The notes under the pieces: generated by a model | The model's database searches: none | Told to the model about the DNA's origin: nothing | Seen by the model: only the letters and a program-made list of their open reading frames with translations | In this document: piece by piece, positions 1 to 7,396 of the stretch | Layout of the letters: the number at the start of each line of letters is the position of its first letter | Position numbering within the stretch: position 1 is the stretch's first letter | Program-made: the position numbers and the translations under genes | NCBI GenBank assembly: GCA_001821475.1 | Contig: MHMF01000030.1 | Span: forward strand, 1-21,619 | DNA from: Candidatus Nealsonbacteria bacterium RIFCSPLOWO2_01_FULL_38_120 | GTDB taxonomy: Bacteria; Patescibacteriota; Minisyncoccia; Minisyncoccales; GWA2-38-27 | DNA length: 21,619 nt | Direction of reading: 5' to 3'

Positions 1-993
1 ATGAAAAAATTTTTAAGAATTTTAGGGATTTGTTTTTTGGCTTTGGGTCTGGCGATTTTCGCTTTTTTGTTTGTCGGGTTTCCTGACAGCCATAAAAATG
101 ATATTGTTTGGGGCGTTAATTTTTCCCAAAAGCAAGCCCAAAATTTGGGAGTGGATTGGAAAGAAAATTATTTAGCCTTGCTTGATGATTTAAATGTTAG
201 AAATTTAAGAATCGCTTCTTATTGGGATTTAATAGAAAAAAAACAGGGAAAATATGATTTTAGCGATCTGGATTGGCAGATCAAGACGGCCGAAGAGAGG
301 GGGGCCAAAGTAATCTTAGTTGTTGGCAGGAAAACGCCGAGATGGCCTGAATGCCATGAGCCCGAGTGGGCTTTGAATTATGAATCAGCAATTATGAATC
401 AGGAATTACTGAAATATATTGAAAAAATTGTGGATAGATATAAAGATTCAAGCGCGATTTGGGCGTGGCAGGTTGAGAACGAGCCGTTTTTTCCGTTCGG
501 GGAATGCCCGAAATTTGATAAAGAGCTATTGAAAAAAGAAATTGAATTAGTAAGATTAATAGATGTAAGGCCTGTAATGATTTCTGAGAGCGGAGAAGTT
601 CCTTTTTGGTTCAAGGCCGGCCGTTATGGAGATATAATCGGAATTACAATGTATCAAAAGGTCTGGTTTAAGGAGTTGAATAATTATATTTCTTATCCTT
701 TTCCGCCGATTTTTTATTCCCGCAAAGCAGACATTATAAAATGGATTTTCCGCAAAAAAGTCCTTTGCGTTGAATTTCAGGCAGAACCATGGGGACCGAA
801 ACTTTTATATGATAATTTAGCGTTAAGCGAACAAGAAAAAACAATGAGTTTGGAGCAATTTAAGAAAAATGTGGAATTCGCGGAAAAAACGGGATTGGAT
901 AGTTTCTATTTATGGGGTTCGGAATGGGCTTATTGGATGAGAGAAAAACAGGCAAAGCCAAAGATATGGGAAGAAATGAGAAAATTATTCTGA
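1..993 (+). CDS. Membrane-anchored clan GH-A glycoside hydrolase-like protein
   Basis: This 330-aa protein has a positively charged N-terminus and one hydrophobic segment (about residues 5-27), so it is probably anchored in the membrane with the rest outside. The body reads as a (beta/alpha)8 barrel of the GH5/GH42 type. The sequence WQVENEPF at residues 156-163 matches the strand-4 Asn-Glu signature of clan GH-A, which makes Glu161 the likely acid/base. VEFQAEPWG at residues 257-265 matches the strand-7 region, with Glu258 the likely nucleophile and Glu262 the alternative. The expected role is hydrolysis or remodelling of a beta-linked glycan, but the substrate cannot be read from the sequence. 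The ATG is the first base of the window, so an earlier start cannot be excluded. A glycosyltransferase gene follows after 175 bases of structured DNA. Confidence 0.72.
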   Translation: MKKFLRILGICFLALGLAIFAFLFVGFPDSHKNDIVWGVNFSQKQAQNLGVDWKENYLALLDDLNVRNLRIASYWDLIEKKQGKYDFSDLDWQIKTAEERGAKVILVVGRKTPRWPECHEPEWALNYESAIMNQELLKYIEKIVDRYKDSSAIWAWQVENEPFFPFGECPKFDKELLKKEIELVRLIDVRPVMISESGEVPFWFKAGRYGDIIGITMYQKVWFKELNNYISYPFPPIFYSRKADIIKWIFRKKVLCVEFQAEPWGPKLLYDNLALSEQEKTMSLEQFKKNVEFAEKTGLDSFYLWGSEWAYWMREKQAKPKIWEEMRKLF

Positions 994-1004
994 AAAATAA
1001 AAGA

Positions 1005-1118
1005 GACCCGATGGGGTGCGCGGTAGCGCACGCTCATCAGGTCCAAATATAAAGCCAGATTCGTTAGAGAATCTGGCTTCGGAGGAGGGTGATAGAGGTT
1101 GCGGATCCGTGCCGCAAC
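1005..1118. repeat. Block of three consecutive hairpins
   Basis: The 175-base gap between the first two genes holds three stem-loops. The first spans 1005-1043: GACC/GGTC and GATG/CATC enclose a GTGCGC-GGTA-GCGCAC hairpin. The second pairs 1052-1062 with 1069-1079 over 11 bp with a six-base loop. The third pairs 1098-1104 with 1112-1118 over 7 bp. None is followed by a T tract on the + strand. Read on the minus strand, the first is followed by a T-rich stretch and could act as a weak terminator. A TATAAT hexamer at 1119-1124 just after the block could be the -10 of a promoter for the glycosyltransferase, but no good -35 is seen. Confidence 0.55.
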
Positions 1119-1168
1119 TATAATCCAAAAGAACAATAAGCGACTATTTTCTATATAGCAAAACCAAG

Positions 1169-1906
1169 ATGCCTTGTCAATACCCATCGTTATCTATTAT
1201 AATCCCGACATTAAATGAAAAAGAGCGGATTGCTCGGCTTTTAAAGTCCATAAAGAAACAGGAGTTTAGGGATTATGAGATTATCGTTGCGGATAATAAT
1301 TCTTCTGATTGCACGAGAAAGATAGCAATTGATTACGGATGCAGAATAACAAGCGGCGGTTTGCCAGCGAAAGGGAAAAATAGCGGCGCTAAGGCGGCAA
1401 AAGGCAAATCACTTTTATTCCTTGACGCGGACGCTGTTTTGCCTGAGAAATTTCTTGAAGAAAGTATAAAAGAGTTTAATAAAAGGAAATTAAATGTCGC
1501 TTCGTTTCGTATTATACCCATTGAGGGAAAAGCGCTTTATCGTTTCGCTTCAGATGCTTTTTATAATTTTCCCATTCTTGTTCTGGAAAAAATTCTACCC
1601 CACGGAGCCATAGCTATATTGATTGAAAAAAAACTTTTTGAGGAATTGGGCGGGTTTGACGAGAAAATAAAATTAGCGGAAGATCATGATTTGATAAGAA
1701 AGGCGGCGAAAGTAGCCATGTACGGGATTATAAGGAGCTCGGCTCCTTTTGTTTCAATGAGAAGGTTCAGAAAAGACGGCTGGATTCGCGTTTATTTAAA
1801 ATATCTTTTTTGCGAAGCGCATATGGTTTTCTTGGGACCAGTGAAGACCGATATTTTTAAGTATAAATTCGGACCATATCCAAAAAAAACAAAAATAAAT
1901 AAATAA
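1169..1906 (+). CDS. Family 2 glycosyltransferase
   Basis: This 245-aa protein has the GT-A fold of family GT2. It opens with the nucleotide-binding strand LSIIIPTLNE and continues with YEIIVADNNSSDCT. The metal-binding DxD motif is D86-A-D88 in LFLDADAV. The acceptor-side motif EDHD lies at residues 171-174. The stretch around residues 130-153 is hydrophobic and may lie on or in the membrane. The expected reaction is transfer of a sugar from a nucleotide sugar to a lipid-linked or envelope glycan; donor and acceptor are not predictable. The start gives the family-typical N-terminus, although no clear Shine-Dalgarno site precedes it. It sits between a glycoside hydrolase-like gene and an HtrA protease gene 28 bases downstream, in an envelope context. 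Confidence 0.85.
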   Translation: MPCQYPSLSIIIPTLNEKERIARLLKSIKKQEFRDYEIIVADNNSSDCTRKIAIDYGCRITSGGLPAKGKNSGAKAAKGKSLLFLDADAVLPEKFLEESIKEFNKRKLNVASFRIIPIEGKALYRFASDAFYNFPILVLEKILPHGAIAILIEKKLFEELGGFDEKIKLAEDHDLIRKAAKVAMYGIIRSSAPFVSMRRFRKDGWIRVYLKYLFCEAHMVFLGPVKTDIFKYKFGPYPKKTKINK

Positions 1907-1934
1907 AATTATAATTTTAATAATATTAATTCCT

Positions 1935-3251
1935 ATGTCATTATACGAACTTCCAAAAATAAATATCCCGAAAATTAAAATTTCTATGCCTAAAATGAGC
2001 GAAAGCGGGAAAGAAGCCTTTGGCAGGGTGGTTTTGATTATTTTGATTTCCGCTGTTTTTGGATTTTCCGCCGGAGCTGGCGGCGGTATTTTAGCTTATT
2101 TCCAGATTGAAAAATATTTGGGAAGTTTGAATTCAACCGATAGCGCAAATCAGGAACCGGCGCAAGTATATATTCCAGAGACATCTCAGGAAAACGCGGT
2201 TATTGCGGCGGTTAAAAATGTTTCGCCTGCGGTTGTAAGCGTTATTGTTTCAAAAGATATGCCTATTTTTGAGCAGTATTATTATAATCCTTTCGGCGAC
2301 CTTGGTCCTCAATTTCAAATTCCCCAATATCGGCAGAACGGGACTGAAAAGAAAGAAATCGGAGGTGGCACCGGTTTTATTATTTCAAAAGACGGATTAG
2401 TGCTTACAAATAAACATGTCGCGCTTGATAAGGAGGCGGAATATACGATTCTAACAAACGACGGGAAAAGATATCCAGCTAAAATTTTGGCTTTGGACCC
2501 TGTTCAGGATTTAGCTGTCTTGAAAATAGACAAGGAAAAAGTTTTGGACGGCGATGGCGGATTTACTCTGGATTATTTTCCGATTGTCCAGTTCGGCGAT
2601 TCTGACAATCTTCAAAACGGCCAGACAGTAATCGCTATTGGCAATGCATTGGGAGAGTTCAGAAACACTGTTTCAGTCGGCGTTATCTCCGGGCTGGGCA
2701 GAACAATCACCGCTTCGGCCGGACAAAATTTTTCTGAAATATTGGAAGATATCATCCAAACAGATGCGGCGATAAACCAAGGCAATTCCGGAGGGCCGCT
2801 CTTGAACTTAAAGGGAGAGGTAATCGGCATAAATACCGCTATGGCTTCCGGCGCCCAAAGCATTAGCTTTGCGATTCCCATAAACAAAGCCAAAAAAGAT
2901 GTTGAACAGATAAAGAATTTAGGAAAAATTGTTTATCCTTTTTTGGGAGTTCGCTATGTTTTAATTAACGATAACATTAAAAAAGAAAAAAATCTTTCGG
3001 TTGATTACGGCGTTTTAATTGCCAATGGTTCGGCAGGAGAGCCGGCTATTACCGCTGGTTCAGCGGCAGACAAAGCCGGCATAAAAGAAGGGGATATTAT
3101 TTTGGAATTCAGTGGAGAGAGAATCGCGATTGATAATAGTTTGGCGAAGATTATAATAAAGTATAATCCGGGAGATAGGGTTTCTTTGAAAATTTTGCGG
3201 AGCGGAAAAGAACTATCGGTTGATGCTACGCTTGGGGAGAGAACAGAGTAG
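1935..3251 (+). CDS. HtrA/DegP-type membrane-anchored serine protease with one PDZ domain
   Basis: This 438-aa protein has a short basic cytoplasmic segment, one transmembrane helix at about residues 31-57, a trypsin-like domain (about 85-320) and one C-terminal PDZ domain (about 335-435). The catalytic triad is intact: His161 in LTNKHVA, Asp192 in VQDLAVLKI, and Ser285 in GNSGGPLLN. The PDZ part contains a typical AGIKEGDIILEFSG stretch. Proteins of this family degrade or refold damaged proteins outside the membrane. A 40-residue insert rich in Tyr, Pro and Gln separates the first strands from the catalytic core, which is common in the family. The gene starts 28 bases after the glycosyltransferase, so both may share a transcript. 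A second HtrA-fold gene at 6543 has lost all three catalytic residues. Confidence 0.93.
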   Translation: MSLYELPKINIPKIKISMPKMSESGKEAFGRVVLIILISAVFGFSAGAGGGILAYFQIEKYLGSLNSTDSANQEPAQVYIPETSQENAVIAAVKNVSPAVVSVIVSKDMPIFEQYYYNPFGDLGPQFQIPQYRQNGTEKKEIGGGTGFIISKDGLVLTNKHVALDKEAEYTILTNDGKRYPAKILALDPVQDLAVLKIDKEKVLDGDGGFTLDYFPIVQFGDSDNLQNGQTVIAIGNALGEFRNTVSVGVISGLGRTITASAGQNFSEILEDIIQTDAAINQGNSGGPLLNLKGEVIGINTAMASGAQSISFAIPINKAKKDVEQIKNLGKIVYPFLGVRYVLINDNIKKEKNLSVDYGVLIANGSAGEPAITAGSAADKAGIKEGDIILEFSGERIAIDNSLAKIIIKYNPGDRVSLKILRSGKELSVDATLGERTE

Positions 3252-3326
3252 GCGTTCGGAGGTGTGGTTGTCGGCGGACGCTCGCTCGCCCAGCCTCTCG
3301 TTCGCTCGGTCCTCGGCTCGTTCTCT

Positions 3327-3371
3327 TTTATCATGTTTATCATGAGATTAGCTCATGATAAACATGATAAA
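3327..3371. repeat. Perfect 20-bp hairpin
   Basis: Bases 3327-3346 and 3352-3371 are perfect inverted repeats separated by five bases (ATTAG). Each arm contains TATCATG twice in spaced form, so the stem has internal periodicity. There is no T tract after it, so it is not a standard terminator, though it may stabilise the 3' end of the HtrA transcript. The DNA just before it (3252-3326) is locally GC-rich with repeated CTCG words and shows no gene. Confidence 0.8.
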
Positions 3372-3516
3372 GCTCACTCGCGCAGTATGCCAGCTTAAAT
3401 TTCTTATTGATAAACTGAAGGAAGGAAGCATCTGATTTTGATTTCCACTTGAAGGGGGAAAAAGAATAAAAAAAGAAAAGAAATGCCAAAGGCGTCTATC
3501 TCAGCAAGATATTGTA

Positions 3517-3639
3517 ATGATTTTACAAGCATTGGAGAGGACTGGGCGAAAGATTAAAAAGGCGATGAAAAGCTTGGAATGTCAGGCGGACAAGTATTTT
3601 TCGTCGATTGAAGATTTCGGAAGGCTTTTGAAAAGATAA
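3517..3639 (+). CDS. Possible small basic protein
   Basis: An open frame runs from a stop at 3439 to the TAA at 3637-3639. The only ATG in it is at 3517 and would give 40 aa, beginning MILQALERTGRKIKK. The frame also remains open upstream with a Lys/Arg/Gln-rich stretch, so a non-ATG start is possible. The product would be basic and helical. A terminator follows 42 bases later, which is consistent with a transcribed unit ending here. No family is recognised, and the stretch could equally be a fragment or chance. Confidence 0.25.
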   Translation: MILQALERTGRKIKKAMKSLECQADKYFSSIEDFGRLLKR

Positions 3640-3681
3640 ATAAAAGCTTTTCGTAATCTATCTGATGTTCTTTGCCGGCGG

Positions 3682-3709
3682 GCGCTTCTTGCGAGGAGCG
3701 CTTTTTTTT
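3682..3709 (+). terminator. Rho-independent terminator before clpB
   Basis: GCGCTTCT (3682-3689) pairs with AGGAGCGC (3694-3701) over 8 bp including one G-U pair, with a TGCG loop. Eight T residues follow at 3702-3709. This should end transcription coming from the HtrA side, and it overlaps the -35 region of the next promoter. Confidence 0.78.
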
Positions 3710-3717
3710 GCTATAAT
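3689..3717 (+). promoter_or_regulatory. Housekeeping-type promoter for clpB
   Basis: TTGCGA (3689-3694), a 17-base spacer and TATAAT (3712-3717) form a good sigma-70 type promoter. Transcription would start near 3724 and give a leader of about 80 bases that carries the hairpin at 3752-3779. No CIRCE-type heat-shock operator is seen. Confidence 0.6.
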
Positions 3718-3751
3718 TAATTTATATAAATCACTAACCTCCTCCTCAATA

Positions 3752-3793
3752 TTCTCCTCCGATGGTCATCGGAGGGGAGGAAGGGTGGGGGAG
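3752..3793 (+). repeat. CCTCCGATG-GT-CATCGGAGG palindrome, copy 1
   Basis: A hairpin with a two-base loop spans 3752-3779 and is followed by GGAAGGGTGGGGGAG. About 40 bases of this (3754-3793) match the reverse complement of 13840-13880 with only a few changes, so it is a dispersed repeat present in both orientations. Its downstream flank supplies GGGGGAG at 3787-3793, nine bases before the clpB start, which is the likely ribosome-binding site. Confidence 0.7.
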
Positions 3794-3802
3794 AATAATT
3801 TT

Positions 3803-6484
3803 ATGAACGGAGCAAATTTTACTAATAAAGCGCAAGAAGCGGTGATGATGGCTCAGTCCTTTGCCCAAGAAAGAGGCCAGCAACAGATTGACGCCTTGCA
3901 TTTGCTTTTGGCATTGCTCTCCCAGGACGAGAGCGTTGTTTTGGCATTGCTTAGAAAATTAGGGGCTGATGTGGAAAATTTGAAAAAGAAAACAGCCGGC
4001 GCGTTAAGCAGGATTCCGGTTATTGCGGCTCCGCAAACATTCGGCCAATTTTATCTAACCCAAGATATGGCAAAGGTCTTGGAAAGAGCGAAACAAGAGG
4101 CAATGAAAATGGGCGACGAATTCATATCAGTAGAACATTTATTTTTGGGACTGCTTGATTCTCAGACAAAAGCCAATGAGATTTTGAATAACGCGGCTTT
4201 TTTAAAATCCAATGGCGGCGTGGCGTCTTTGGAATTTGGCAAACTGGACTATGAAACCGTTTTGAAAATGCTTGCCCAGATTCGTGGGGGAACTAGAATT
4301 ACAGACCCTGAGCCTGAATCAAAATATCAAGTAATTGAAAAATATTCTTCTAACCTTACCGATCTTGCTAAGCAAGGAAAATTAGATCCGGTTGTGGGCA
4401 GGGAAGACGAAATCAGGCGGTTGATGCAGGTTTTATCCCGAAGGACAAAAAATAATCCGGTTTTGATAGGGGAAGCAGGAGTCGGGAAAACAGCTGTTGT
4501 TGAGGGCTTGGCGCAAAGAATTGTCAAAGGCGAAGTGCCGGAAAGTTTGAAAGATAAAGAAATAATCAGCTTGGATTTGGGAGCGATAGTCGCTGGTACA
4601 AGATTCCGGGGCGAGTTTGAGGACAGGATAAAAGCGCTTCTTAAGGAAATAAAAAGAGTAGCTGACAAGTATATTATTTTTATTGATGAGCTTCATACCT
4701 TGGTCGGGGCTGGCGCCGCAGAAGGCGCGATTGACGCTTCAAATTTATTGAAGCCGGCTTTGGCAAAAGGGGACTTGAGAGCCATCGGCGCCACCACAAT
4801 TAAAGAATACCAAAGATACATAGAAAGAGATGCGGCCCTGGAAAGAAGGTTTCAGCCGATTTTTGTGCAGGAGCCGACAATAAAAGACGCTATCGCGATT
4901 TTGCGGGGCATAAAAGAAAAATACGAAGTGCATCACGGATTAAGAATAAAAGATCTGGCCTTGGTGGCAGCGGCTGAATTGTCTTCTCGCTATATATCCG
5001 ACCGTTTCCTGCCCGATAAAGCGGTTGACTTGATGGATGAAGCAATGTCTGCTTTGCGTTTGGAAATTGAGTCAGAACCAGCAGAGCTTGACGGATTGCG
5101 CAGGGAAATTCAGCGCTTGGAAATTGAGAAGGAGGCGATAAAAAAAGAAAAGGATTCTAAAAAAAGATTGCTCACTATAAATCGAGCTTTGGCTGATTTG
5201 CAAGAAAAAGCAGGCGCTTTTGAAATGAAATGGAAGTCGGAAAAAGAGCTGATTCAGAAAATAAGGAATCTGAAAAAAGAAATTGATAATTTATCATTTC
5301 AATCAGAAATAGCCCAAAGAGAAGCGAATCTTCAAAAAGTGGCGGAAATAAAATACGGGAAAATTCCTGAGTCCCTGAGGGAAATAAGCGATTTGGAAAA
5401 GAAATTGGTCAGAATTCAGCAAGAGCATAAAATTTTGAAAGAAGAGGTTGACGAGGAGGATGTGGCGCGGGTTGTTTCCCGATGGACGGGAATTCCGGTA
5501 ACCAGGCTGATTGAAGAAGAAGCGAAAAAGTTAGGCAAAATGGAGGATATAATCGCAAAAAGAGTTATTGGACAAAAAGAGGCGATTGTCGCGATTTCAA
5601 ACGCTATCCGACGGTCAAGGGTCGGGATTTCAGAAGAGAACAGGCCGCTTGGCTCTTTTATGTTTTTGGGTCCGACCGGAGTCGGAAAAACAGAGACAGC
5701 CAGGGCTTTGGCAGGATTTTTATTTAACGACGAGAACGCCCTTGTCCGGCTGGATATGTCTGAATATATGGAAAAGCACACGGTTTCCAAAATAATCGGC
5801 TCACCGCCCGGCTATGTCGGCTATGAAGAGGGAGGCCAACTTACTGATAAAATAAGGAGAAGGCCATATAGCGTTATTTTGCTTGACGAGATTGAAAAAG
5901 CCTATTCCGATGTTTTTAATATCTTGCTTCAAATTTTAGAAGACGGCCGTTTGACAGACGCCAAGGGTAGAACAGCCTCATTTAAGAACGCGATTTTGAT
6001 AATGACTTCAAATATTGGTTCGGAACTTATCGCAAAAATGGGGGCATTGGGATTTTTAGGCGATAAAAAAAGCGAGGAAAGGGAATCGCTGAAAGAAAAA
6101 GTTATGGAATCTCTGAAGGATAATTTCAGGCCAGAATTTTTAAATAGAATCGATGAAATTATTATTTTTAATTATTTAGAAAAGCCGGAAATTAGGCAGA
6201 TCGTTGAGTTGGAGCTGAAAAAGGTAAGCGATCGGTTGGCAGGAAAAGATATAAAAATAATGATTACGGAAAAGGCTAAAGAATTACTTGCCGAAGAAGG
6301 TTTTGATCCTAATTTAGGGGCAAGACCGCTAAAGAGGATTATCCAGAAAAAGGTTTTGGACCCATTGGCCTTGATGATTGTTTCCGGCGAGGTCAAAAAT
6401 GGCCAGGAAATTTTAGTGGACGAAGAGGATAAAAAAATTATAGTTAAGGCGCCTGGCAATCCCGGCAAGAAATCGAAATCTTGA
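3803..6484 (+). CDS. clpB: ClpB-type AAA+ disaggregase
   Basis: This 893-aa Hsp100 ATPase would extract and refold aggregated proteins in the cytoplasm using ATP. The order is a Clp N domain (about 1-145), AAA+ domain 1 with Walker A GEAGVGKT at 223-230, a ClpB-length coiled-coil middle domain of about 120 residues that includes the family word YGKIPE, and AAA+ domain 2 with Walker A GPTGVGKT at 623-630. The C-terminus has the GARPLKR sensor-2 motif. The frame is open back to 3665, but the ATG at 3803 is chosen because it begins the conserved N domain and has GGGGGAG nine bases upstream; the extra 46 residues would be translated leader hairpin. An unusual point is LGF at residues 749-751, where ClpC and ClpA carry the ClpP-docking loop. 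A membrane HtrA-fold gene follows 58 bases downstream. Confidence 0.93.
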   Translation: MNGANFTNKAQEAVMMAQSFAQERGQQQIDALHLLLALLSQDESVVLALLRKLGADVENLKKKTAGALSRIPVIAAPQTFGQFYLTQDMAKVLERAKQEAMKMGDEFISVEHLFLGLLDSQTKANEILNNAAFLKSNGGVASLEFGKLDYETVLKMLAQIRGGTRITDPEPESKYQVIEKYSSNLTDLAKQGKLDPVVGREDEIRRLMQVLSRRTKNNPVLIGEAGVGKTAVVEGLAQRIVKGEVPESLKDKEIISLDLGAIVAGTRFRGEFEDRIKALLKEIKRVADKYIIFIDELHTLVGAGAAEGAIDASNLLKPALAKGDLRAIGATTIKEYQRYIERDAALERRFQPIFVQEPTIKDAIAILRGIKEKYEVHHGLRIKDLALVAAAELSSRYISDRFLPDKAVDLMDEAMSALRLEIESEPAELDGLRREIQRLEIEKEAIKKEKDSKKRLLTINRALADLQEKAGAFEMKWKSEKELIQKIRNLKKEIDNLSFQSEIAQREANLQKVAEIKYGKIPESLREISDLEKKLVRIQQEHKILKEEVDEEDVARVVSRWTGIPVTRLIEEEAKKLGKMEDIIAKRVIGQKEAIVAISNAIRRSRVGISEENRPLGSFMFLGPTGVGKTETARALAGFLFNDENALVRLDMSEYMEKHTVSKIIGSPPGYVGYEEGGQLTDKIRRRPYSVILLDEIEKAYSDVFNILLQILEDGRLTDAKGRTASFKNAILIMTSNIGSELIAKMGALGFLGDKKSEERESLKEKVMESLKDNFRPEFLNRIDEIIIFNYLEKPEIRQIVELELKKVSDRLAGKDIKIMITEKAKELLAEEGFDPNLGARPLKRIIQKKVLDPLALMIVSGEVKNGQEILVDEEDKKIIVKAPGNPGKKSKS

Positions 6485-6497
6485 AAATCTAACCCTG

Positions 6498-6549
6498 AAT
6501 TCATCGTAGTAAATTTTCCATGATCGTAGGAAATTTATTACGATGAATT
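6498..6549. repeat. ATCGTAGTAAA palindrome family, variant copy a
   Basis: Bases 6498-6516 pair with 6531-6549 over 19 bp with a single G-T position, and CC/GG at 6518-6519 and 6529-6530 extend the stem past one bulged base. The outer half matches the palindromes at 7286-7339 and 8112-8159, but the centre is different (ATGATCGTA in place of the CCTCCGATCGGAGG core). The right arm contains the ATG at 6543 that opens the next frame. Confidence 0.8.
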
Positions 6550-7271
6550 TATTTATGTTGAGAAATATAAAAAATATTGTTTTCGCGTTTGTTTTCGGAA
6601 TAGCGGGCGGAGTTTTCGCCGATCAGATTCTCTGGCCTTATTTTATTGAACGTCCGCTTTTCTATAAATACCGGCTGGAACAGCCGCCTGTTTATATCAC
6701 AGAAAAAAACGAGATTGTAGTTCAGGAAAATACCGCGCTCAAAGACGCGATTGAAAAATCGGAAAAATATCTTATCAGTATAAAAACAGCGATTAAATCC
6801 GGAAAATTTATGATAAGCTCCGGGGTTATTGTTTCTTCTGATGGATTAGTCGTTGCTTTATCAGAGACAATTCCGCAGGGAGGCGCCTTTTCTCTTTATA
6901 TCAATAATGATGAGGTTGAAGGGCAGGTCTTAAAAAGAGACGCGAAGGGAAATCTATCTTTAATTAAAATCAAAGGAGAAAATTTAACTCCAGCCGGGTT
7001 TGCCGATTTCAGTAGCTTGAGACTTGGAGAGCGCGTTTTCTTACTTGGCAACTTGCTTGAAAAAGATGTTTTTTCAAAAACAGCAAGCGAAGGAATGGTA
7101 AAATCGTTTAACCAGGAATATATAAAAACAAACATTTCCGAGGATAAAAATTTAACAGGCAGTCCCTTATTTAATATAAAAGGAGAGCTTCTCGGCTTGA
7201 ATATCGTTGATTCTTCTGGCAATGTCTCAGCCGTTCCAATCTCCAAAATAAAATCCTTTTTAGGCTTTTGA
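6543..7271 (+). CDS. Membrane-anchored HtrA-fold pseudoprotease
   Basis: This protein of up to 242 aa has one transmembrane helix at about residues 8-28, an extracytoplasmic linker and a trypsin-like beta-barrel domain (about 68-240). The chymotrypsin-fold landmarks align with the active HtrA at 1935 (SSGVIVSSDGLVV, DAKGNLSLIKI, SPLFNIKGELLGLNI), but the catalytic residues are gone. His is replaced at Glu108, Asp at Asn137, and the GNSGGP serine at Thr205 in NLTGSP. No PDZ domain is present. It is therefore probably a binding or scaffold protein of the outer membrane face, not a protease. The ATG at 6543 lies inside a palindrome arm, and the ATG at 6555 (residue 5) is an equally good start. 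It follows clpB by 58 bases and could be co-transcribed with it. Confidence 0.75.
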   Translation: MNLFMLRNIKNIVFAFVFGIAGGVFADQILWPYFIERPLFYKYRLEQPPVYITEKNEIVVQENTALKDAIEKSEKYLISIKTAIKSGKFMISSGVIVSSDGLVVALSETIPQGGAFSLYINNDEVEGQVLKRDAKGNLSLIKIKGENLTPAGFADFSSLRLGERVFLLGNLLEKDVFSKTASEGMVKSFNQEYIKTNISEDKNLTGSPLFNIKGELLGLNIVDSSGNVSAVPISKIKSFLGF

Positions 7272-7285
7272 TTAGGAATTAGCTA

Positions 7286-7339
7286 AATTTCATCGTAGTA
7301 AAATTCCTCCGATCGGAGGAATTTTACTACGATTAAATT
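7286..7339. repeat. ATCGTAGTAAA palindrome family, copy b
   Basis: A perfect palindrome of 42 bases (7292-7333) is centred on GATC with no loop. One mismatch outward, a further 5 bp of pairing extends it to 54 bases. The core CCTCCGATCGGAGG and the flanks are nearly identical to copy c at 8112-8159. The right arm carries the TTTACT that serves as the -35 of the following promoter. Confidence 0.9.
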
Positions 7340-7351
7340 ATTTGATATAAT
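7323..7351 (+). promoter_or_regulatory. Promoter for the Cas2-like gene
   Basis: TTTACT (7323-7328), a 17-base spacer and TATAAT (7346-7351) fit a sigma-70 promoter. The -35 lies in the right arm of palindrome copy b. Transcription would start near 7358 and give a leader of about 39 bases. Confidence 0.5.
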
Positions 7352-7396
7352 AAAAATAAGTGGCGTATTGTTTGTTGCAATGGGAAAATAGAAAAA

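Noticed and set aside
1005..1043. Hammerhead ribozyme or tRNA gene on either strand
   Set aside because: The minus strand reads CTGATGAG before a stem, but no GAAA box follows. The + strand has a D-arm-like word and CAT, yet there is no acceptor stem, T arm or full-length cloverleaf.
3665..3802. N-terminal extension of ClpB
   Set aside because: It would translate across the promoter and leader hairpin and has no similarity to the Clp N domain; the ATG at 3803 has a good ribosome-binding site.
3724..3802. CIRCE or similar heat-shock operator before clpB
   Set aside because: The palindrome there is CCTCCGATG-type, not TTAGCACTC-N9-GAGTGCTAA, and it is a dispersed repeat found elsewhere in the window.
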